64,000 nt of DNA from Bacillota bacterium (GTDB lineage: Bacteria > Bacillota > Clostridia > Oscillospirales > Acutalibacteraceae): the NCBI GenBank assembly GCA_023412715.1, contig JAEZCC010000025.1:89598-153597 (forward strand). The letters are read 5' to 3'. The position numbers were made by a program, and so were the translations under genes. Positions 58,856 to 64,000 of the stretch are shown here, piece after piece (the first letter of the stretch is position 1; each line of letters starts with the position of its first letter). The notes beneath the pieces were generated by a model. It was given only the letters and a program-made list of their open reading frames with translations, was not told the DNA's origin and did no database searches.

Positions 58856-59154
58856 TTCTCCCCGGGGCCTTCCTGCATGCGCCCAAAGACAAGCTCGTAC
58901 CCGTCGCAGCCGTAATGCAGGCAGCGGTTGACGCGGCTGATGGTGGCGGTGGAAGCGCCGGTCTCGGCGACGATGTCGCTGTAAACGATCTTATTGCTGA
59001 GCATATGCGCGACGATAAGACGCTGCGACATCGCTTTAATTTCCGGCACCGTGCAGAGATCCTCAAAAAAAGCGTAGCAGTCCTCCGGGGTTTTCAGGGT
59101 AAGAATGGCCTGGAACAAAAAATCCACGGCGGGATCCTTCAATTTCGAATTCAC
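58852..59154 (-). CDS. YerC/YecD TrpR-like DNA-binding protein
   Basis: A 100-residue TrpR-fold repressor-like protein: FEDLCTVPEIKAMSQRLIVAHML then YSDIVAETGASTATISRVNRCLHYG, the helix-turn-helix. No Trp-binding role is implied; the YerC family regulates other genes. GTG 59154 is preferred with GGGTG 8 nt upstream over a GTG at 59163. It overlaps the methyltransferase gene, so the two share a transcript. The 59164-59414 gap shows no gene. Confidence 0.85.
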   Translation of the reverse strand: MNSKLKDPAVDFLFQAILTLKTPEDCYAFFEDLCTVPEIKAMSQRLIVAHMLSNKIVYSDIVAETGASTATISRVNRCLHYGCDGYELVFGRMQEGPGEK

Positions 59155-59414
59155 GCAAATCACACCCTTTGCTTTTCATACTGCAATATTTTAGCATTAA
59201 AAAGCGTAAAAGTAAAGGCGCACGGCGCGGTGCCCGCACGGCCGCTGCCGGGCATATCACCCCTGTGAGGGCCAAAGGCTTTCCCCGCCCGGACAGGCTA
59301 AGAAACCTCTCCCGCTTTTTATCGGGAAGAAAAAGCCCTTCTTCTCAGAAGCACAGGCTTTGCCGCCCCTCATCCCGGCCGGAAGAGGTCCCTGCCGCCC
59401 CTGCAAACAGCCGT

Positions 59415-60008
59415 TCACTTTTCCGGCGGCGCGCCGCAGGCGAGGAGGATGCGCTCTTTTAGCTCGCGCACCCCTTCGCCGTTCTGCGAAGAAAACGGCA
59501 GGAACTCGATGCCGTAAGGCGCGCAGAAGCCGCCCAGCGCGCCGATGCACGCCTCGCGCTGGGAGCGGTTCAGCTTGTCGCTTTTGGAAGCGGCGAGCAG
59601 AAAGGGAAAGCCCTTTTCCCTGAGGAAGCGGACCATGTCGGCGTCGTCCCCCGCGGGCGGCCTGCGCATATCGACAATCTGGACGACCAGCGCAATCTTT
59701 CTGCGGGCGGCAAAATAGCCTTCCACAAGCTCCGCCCAGCGCTGCTTCTCCTGCCGGGAAACCTTCGCATAGCCGTAGCCAGGCAGGTCCGCAAAGCGGC
59801 AGAAGCCGAGGTTGTAAAAATTGACAGTCGCCGTTTTGCCCGGGGCGGAACTGGTGCGGGCAAGGGATTTCCGGTTCAGCAGCTTATTGACCATGGAAGA
59901 TTTGCCGACGTTCGACCTGCCGGAAAAGACAATCTCCGGCAGATCCGGCTGCGGCAGATCGGAAGGGGTTCCGGCCGAACGTTCGAAAAAAGCAGTTTCA
60001 AAGCTCAT
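59415..60008 (-). CDS. engB: Ribosome biogenesis GTP-binding protein YsxC/EngB
   Basis: A 197-residue TRAFAC GTPase for 50S assembly: G1 GRSNVGKSS, G2 around KTATVNFY, G3 DLPGYGYAKV, G4 SKSDKL, G5 FSSQNG. It starts 10 nt after lon ends on the same strand; lon-engB is a common pairing. Confidence 0.95.
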   Translation of the reverse strand: MSFETAFFERSAGTPSDLPQPDLPEIVFSGRSNVGKSSMVNKLLNRKSLARTSSAPGKTATVNFYNLGFCRFADLPGYGYAKVSRQEKQRWAELVEGYFAARRKIALVVQIVDMRRPPAGDDADMVRFLREKGFPFLLAASKSDKLNRSQREACIGALGGFCAPYGIEFLPFSSQNGEGVRELKERILLACGAPPEK

Positions 60009-60018
60009 GGCGCGCCCG

Positions 60019-62472
60019 CTACTGCTGGATGACCGGCGTGCCGGCCGAACGGTCCGCCGGTGGGGGCGGGTTCGGCAGCGCCGGCTGGGCCTGGCGGATG
60101 ACGGGCTCCGGCCGCTTCTGCACGGCGGACGACGGCATCTGCGTCAAGGCGATCTTCAGCACCTGATCGATTTTCTCAACGGGCTCGAACCGTATGTTTT
60201 CCTTGACAATGGGGTCTATTTCCGCAAGGTCGGATTTGTTGTCCTCGGGGATGATGACGGTCCTGATGCCGCTGCGGTAGGCCGCCATGGTCTTCTCCCT
60301 GAGGCCGCCGATCGGCAGCACGCGGCCGAGCAGGGTAATCTCGCCCGTCATGGCGACATCGTGCCTTGCGGGAATTTTGCAGAGCGCAGACGTGATGGCC
60401 GTCGCCATGGCCGTGCCGGCGGAGGGACCGTCCTTGGGGATGGCGCCCTCCGGCGCGTGGATATGGATGTCGTACTTGGTGTAAAAATCGTGGCTGATGC
60501 CGTACTCCGACGCGCGCGTGCGGATGCAGCTGATGGCCGTGCGGGCCGATTCCTTCATCACGTCGCCGAGCGATCCGGTCAGCTCCAGCTTTCCGGTGCC
60601 GTCCATCACCGCGACCTCAATCGGCAGAATCGTGCCGCCGACGCTGGTCCAGGCAAGGCCGTTCACGAGGCCCACCGCGTCCTTCTTGTTCATGAAGTCG
60701 TCCTTGAACTTCTCGGGGCCGAGCAGCTCCGTCAGCTTTGCGGGGGTGATGACGACGTGCGCCTTCTTATTTTCCACAAACGTCTTCGCGCACCGGCGGC
60801 AGATGGCGGCAATCTGGCGCTCCAGGCTGCGCACGCCCGCCTCGCGCGTATAGGCGTCGATCAGCTTGTGAACGGCCGCGGGGGTCAGGCGCAGCATCTT
60901 CGGGGTCATACCGTGCTTTTTGAGCTGTTTCGGGATCAGGTGCTCCGCGGCGATATGGTATTTCTCCTCATGCGTGTAGCTGCCGAGCGTAATGACGTCC
61001 ATGCGGTCGTACAGGGGCTCGGGAATGGCGCCCGCGTCGTTGGCCGTGGTTAGGAACAGCACGTGGGAGAGGTCGAACGGCAGGTCGATATAATGGTCGT
61101 AAAACTCTTTGTTCTGCTCCGGGTCGAGGACTTCCAGCAGCGCGGAAGAGGGGTCGCCACGGAAGCTGTTGCCCAGCTTGTCGACCTCGTCCAGCAGGAT
61201 GAGCGGGTTGTTCGACCCGGCCTGCTTGACGGCGTTGATGATGCGCCCCGGCATGGAGCCGATATAGGTGCGGCGGTGCCCGACGATGTCCGCCTCGTCC
61301 TGGATTCCGCCGAGCGAAACGCGGACGTATTTGCGGCCGATCGCCTCGGCGATGGAATGCGCGATGGATGTCTTGCCGACGCCCGGAGGGCCGACGAGGC
61401 AGATAATCTGCCCGCTGACGTCGGGGGCCAGCTTTTTCACGGCGAGGATCTCGAGGATGCGCTCCTTGACCTTCTGAAGGCCGTAGTGGTCGCGGTCGAG
61501 GATGCGGCGGGCCTTTCGCAGATCGATATGGTCGCGTGTGGAGGTGTTCCACGGCAGCTCGAGGCAGGCGTCGATATACCCCGAGATAACGCTGCCCTCG
61601 TGGGAGCCCTCCGGCATTTTCGCGAGGCGCTCGCATTCCTTGATGAGCTTGTCATGTTGGAGCTGAGGCAGCTTCGCTTTTTCAATGCGCTCTTTCAGCT
61701 CGTCGGCTTCCTGCTGCGGGTTGTCGCCCTCGCCCAGCTCATCCGAAATGGCGCGCATCTGCTCGCGCAGAAAATACTCGCGCTGGTTCTGGTCGATCTG
61801 CTCCTTCGCTTTCTCGCTGATCTGCGATTCGATAGAAAGAACCTCGATCTCCCGTTTCAGGATGGCGGCCAGCTTTTCCAGCCTTCTGACGGGGCGCAGC
61901 TCCTCCAGAATCTCCTGTTTTTCTTCAAAGTCGAACATGATGTTCGACGCAATGTAGTCCGCAAGCTCGCCGCAGTCCTTCTTCTGGATGACGCCGATGA
62001 CGATGTCCGGCGGGATATGGCTGTAGTTCTGGATGTACTGCTCGAACAGGCCCTGCGTATAGCGCACCAGCGCCTCCGTGCGGCGCGTGGGGCGGCACGG
62101 CCGCGAATCCATGCGGTCCAGCCCGACCTGGAAAAACGGCGCTTCGCTTTGAAAAGAAGAGATTTCGGCGCGGTAGACGCCCTCCGCAAACAGGCGCACG
62201 CCCTCGTCGCTGCGCTTGATGACCTGCTTGATGCGCGCGACGACCCCCACCCGGAAAAGCTGGTCGGCAGTGGGGTCGTTGTCCGCAAGATCCCGCTGCG
62301 CCACAAGAAAAATCATCTGGTCTTCTTCCATGGCCTTTTCCAGCGCTTCAATAGACTTTTTTCTGCCGACGTCGAACTGGAGCAGCATGCCTGGGAACAC
62401 GACCAGCCCGCGTAGCGCAAGCGCCGGAAGAACGACTTCCGGCTGCCGGTTGATTTCAATTTCTCTGCTCAT
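60019..62472 (-). CDS. lon: ATP-dependent protease La (Lon)
   Basis: An 817-residue LonA: N-terminal substrate domain (LPALALRGLVVFPGMLLQF), AAA+ module with VGPPGVGKTSIAHSIAEAIGRKYVR, and a protease domain with GPSAGTAMATAIT (catalytic Ser) and the Lys of the LREKTMAAYRSGI region. The C-terminal ~40 residues are a Pro-rich tail. AAGGAG precedes ATG 62472, directly after a terminator-like T run. Confidence 0.98.
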   Translation of the reverse strand: MSREIEINRQPEVVLPALALRGLVVFPGMLLQFDVGRKKSIEALEKAMEEDQMIFLVAQRDLADNDPTADQLFRVGVVARIKQVIKRSDEGVRLFAEGVYRAEISSFQSEAPFFQVGLDRMDSRPCRPTRRTEALVRYTQGLFEQYIQNYSHIPPDIVIGVIQKKDCGELADYIASNIMFDFEEKQEILEELRPVRRLEKLAAILKREIEVLSIESQISEKAKEQIDQNQREYFLREQMRAISDELGEGDNPQQEADELKERIEKAKLPQLQHDKLIKECERLAKMPEGSHEGSVISGYIDACLELPWNTSTRDHIDLRKARRILDRDHYGLQKVKERILEILAVKKLAPDVSGQIICLVGPPGVGKTSIAHSIAEAIGRKYVRVSLGGIQDEADIVGHRRTYIGSMPGRIINAVKQAGSNNPLILLDEVDKLGNSFRGDPSSALLEVLDPEQNKEFYDHYIDLPFDLSHVLFLTTANDAGAIPEPLYDRMDVITLGSYTHEEKYHIAAEHLIPKQLKKHGMTPKMLRLTPAAVHKLIDAYTREAGVRSLERQIAAICRRCAKTFVENKKAHVVITPAKLTELLGPEKFKDDFMNKKDAVGLVNGLAWTSVGGTILPIEVAVMDGTGKLELTGSLGDVMKESARTAISCIRTRASEYGISHDFYTKYDIHIHAPEGAIPKDGPSAGTAMATAITSALCKIPARHDVAMTGEITLLGRVLPIGGLREKTMAAYRSGIRTVIIPEDNKSDLAEIDPIVKENIRFEPVEKIDQVLKIALTQMPSSAVQKRPEPVIRQAQPALPNPPPPADRSAGTPVIQQ

Positions 62473-62483
62473 GGTTTCTCCTT

Positions 62484-62535
62484 AAAAAAGGCTGCCGCAG
62501 GGGACGGAATGCAACGTCACCGCACTGCAACAGCC
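62484..62535 (-). terminator. Terminator-like hairpin between clpX and lon
   Basis: Minus strand GGCTGTTGCAG (62535-62525) pairs with CTGCGGCAGCC (62500-62490) through 11 bp including two G-T pairs, then TTTTTT. The T run touches the lon ribosome-binding site. It should limit readthrough from clpX or act as an attenuator. Confidence 0.6.
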
Positions 62536-62549
62536 TGGCATCTTGTCGT

Positions 62550-63866
62550 TTAGGAAGCGGTGTCTTTCCGCCCGCGCTTCCCGGGCCCGGTAATTTTCAG
62601 TTTTACCGGCTTCCGCTCCGGGTTGTACTCGATCAGCGGCTTCGCGCCGTCCGTTACGGCTTCCGGCGTGATGGTCACCTTTTCGACCGTGTAGTCGGAG
62701 GGCACGTCGTACATCAACTTCGTCAGAAAGTCCTCGACGACGGAACGCAGCCCGCGCGCGCCGGTCTGGCGCTCTATGGTCTTCTTGGCAATGGCCCTGA
62801 GAGCCTCCGGCTGAAACTCCAGCTCCACCTTGTCAAGCTGGAACAGGCGTTTGTACTGGTTGATAAGGCTGTTTTTCGGCTCCGTCAGGATGCGCACCAG
62901 CGCGTCCTCGTCCAGGCCGTTCAGGGCGGCGATGACGGGCAGCCGCCCGACAAGCTCCGGGATCATGCCGAATTTGACCAGGTCGTGGGGCACCACGTCT
63001 TTCATCCACGCGGTCGAGTCAAGCTCCGCTTTCGTGCGGATTTCCGCCCCGAAGCCGATGGAGGAGGACGCCGTGCGCTTTTCGACGATCTTGTTCAGGC
63101 CGTCGAACGCGCCCCCGCAGATGAACAGGATGTTCGTGGTGTCAATCTGCAGAAACTCCTGCTGCGGGTGCTTTCTTCCACCTTGGGGCGGCACGTTCGA
63201 AACCGTGCCCTCAAGGATTTTCAGCAGCGCCTGCTGCACGCCCTCGCCGCTCACGTCGCGGGTGATGGAGGGATTTTCGGACTTGCGGGCAATCTTGTCG
63301 ATTTCGTCGATATAGATGATGCCCCGCTCCGCTTTTTCGATATCGAAATCCGCCGCCTGAATCAGGCGCAGGAGGATATTTTCCACATCTTCGCCGACAT
63401 AGCCCGCCTCGGTCAGGGTCGTCGCGTCCGCGATGGCAAAGGGGACGTCGAGGATCTTCGCGAGGGTCTGGGCCAGCAGCGTCTTGCCGACGCCCGTCGG
63501 CCCGAGCAGCAGGATGTTGCTTTTCGTCAGCTCCACGCTGTCTTTGTCCCTGCCGTAGTAGATGCGCTTGTAATGGTTGTAGACCGCGACCGAGAGGGCG
63601 ACCTTCGCGTCGTCCTGGCCGATGACGTATTCATCCAGCTTGGTTTTAATTTCATGGGGCTTGGGAAGCTCGGCCGCCGACTCGCTGTAGCTCTCTTTGC
63701 GGGCCGAAAGGTTCTTTTCATCGTTCAGAATCGACATGCACAGTTCGATGCATTCGTCGCAGATAAAAACGCCCGGGCCTGCAATCAGGCGGCGCGCCTC
63801 GCTCTGCGTTTTGCCGCAGAACGAGCAGCAGATCTCCCTGCCCTTGTTGTCGTCATTGTTCGCCAT
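62550..63866 (-). CDS. clpX: ATP-dependent Clp protease ATP-binding subunit ClpX
   Basis: A 438-residue ClpX: N-terminal zinc-binding domain CSFCGKTQSEARRLIAGPGVFICDECIELC, Walker A GPTGVGKTLLAQTLA, DEIDKIARKSENPS and the IGF loop SSIGFG for ClpP docking. It unfolds substrates for ClpP. AGGTGG precedes ATG 63866. clpP, usually upstream, would lie beyond the right edge. Confidence 0.98.
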   Translation of the reverse strand: MANNDDNKGREICCSFCGKTQSEARRLIAGPGVFICDECIELCMSILNDEKNLSARKESYSESAAELPKPHEIKTKLDEYVIGQDDAKVALSVAVYNHYKRIYYGRDKDSVELTKSNILLLGPTGVGKTLLAQTLAKILDVPFAIADATTLTEAGYVGEDVENILLRLIQAADFDIEKAERGIIYIDEIDKIARKSENPSITRDVSGEGVQQALLKILEGTVSNVPPQGGRKHPQQEFLQIDTTNILFICGGAFDGLNKIVEKRTASSSIGFGAEIRTKAELDSTAWMKDVVPHDLVKFGMIPELVGRLPVIAALNGLDEDALVRILTEPKNSLINQYKRLFQLDKVELEFQPEALRAIAKKTIERQTGARGLRSVVEDFLTKLMYDVPSDYTVEKVTITPEAVTDGAKPLIEYNPERKPVKLKITGPGKRGRKDTAS

Positions 63867-63877
63867 TGTACCACCTA

Positions 63878-63906
63878 CTATAATAATTAAGATAGATTGG
63901 TATCAA
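63878..63906 (-). promoter_or_regulatory. Possible sigma-A promoter of clpX
   Basis: Minus strand: TTGATA (63906-63901), 17-bp spacer, TTATAG (63883-63878). The -10 is poor and it is close to the ATG, so confidence is low. 63907-64000 holds nothing I can assign; a short minus-strand frame there runs off the edge. Confidence 0.35.
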
Positions 63907-64000
63907 CAGCCGAAGAGGCTGATGATATAATAAACTCGTATGGGTGAGGATTCCTTTACCTCCTTGCGACTAAGTTTGCTGGAATAAGAGTGGAACCTCT

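Noticed and set aside
63907..64000. Start or end of clpP at the right edge
   Set aside because: Short minus-strand frames here do not resemble the ClpP C-terminus, so no gene is called.

Overview
The window looks like chromosome of a GC-rich, spore-forming anaerobic member of the Clostridia, probably Oscillospirales/Ruminococcaceae-like. Evidence: sigE, spoIIGA, sigG, spmAB, pdaB, an alpha/beta SASP and ymxH for sporulation; a six-subunit Ech-type energy-converting [NiFe] hydrogenase with hypFCDE; a glycyl-radical-like protein; and the YerC/TrpR-like regulator, AbrB and clpX-lon arrangement of Firmicutes. I see no insertion sequence, prophage, CRISPR array or rRNA operon. The species assignment is inference.

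Layout. 1-5570 (minus): a wbpD-E-A-B-I set for UDP-ManNAc(3NAc)A, entering a glycosyltransferase cut by the left edge; a second DegT aminotransferase diverges at 5749. 6978-12934: HD protein, AbrB, spmAB, coaX, small membrane and zinc-ribbon proteins, a degenerate tRNA-like element, a VOC protein and a split ThrE exporter. 12965-20099: a TipA/Mta-type MerR regulator with its own operator, a large RecQ-like helicase, SASP, pdaB, a YvlD-like membrane protein, a DUF3298 protein and thioredoxin. 20281-24127 (plus): a TrmB regulator, a LysA-type decarboxylase, and an ABC-F protein behind a probable ribosome-mediated attenuator. 24117-35909 (minus): echABCDEF-hypFCDE, then a GH1 glycosidase and a DsbA-like protein. 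36416-40115 (plus): an atypical response regulator, a malate/lactate dehydrogenase plus malic enzyme pair, and ferritin. 40225-44160 (minus): a secreted NlpC/P60 protein behind WalR-like half-sites, then murE-murF. 44642-50654: radical SAM protein, YgjP-like peptidase, rpsB-tsf, an MFS pump and ymxH. 50777-55228: sigG, cca plus a deoxyinosine glycosylase, and spoIIGA-sigE. 55562-57974: two tRNA clusters facing each other around four small genes. 58109-63866 (minus): methyltransferase, yerC, engB, lon, clpX.

How the parts fit. The hydrogenase operon pairs ferredoxin oxidation or reduction with ion transport, and the four Hyp proteins build its Fe(CN)2CO centre. The dehydrogenase next to malic enzyme carries Arg at the substrate-specificity position and fits a malate shunt (oxaloacetate to malate to pyruvate, NADH to NADPH). 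The sporulation genes carry recognisable control sequences: a 21-bp-spaced spoIIG-type promoter with a 0A-like box and a sigma-F-like promoter before sigG.

The strongest candidates for further work are the ABC-F attenuator (22298-22549), the free-standing glycyl-radical-like domain (56962-57318), the response regulator lacking its phospho-acceptor Asp (36416), the WalR-like array (41188-41236) and the uncharacterised helicase (13886-17125). Long antisense ORFs are common here because of high GC and were discarded.
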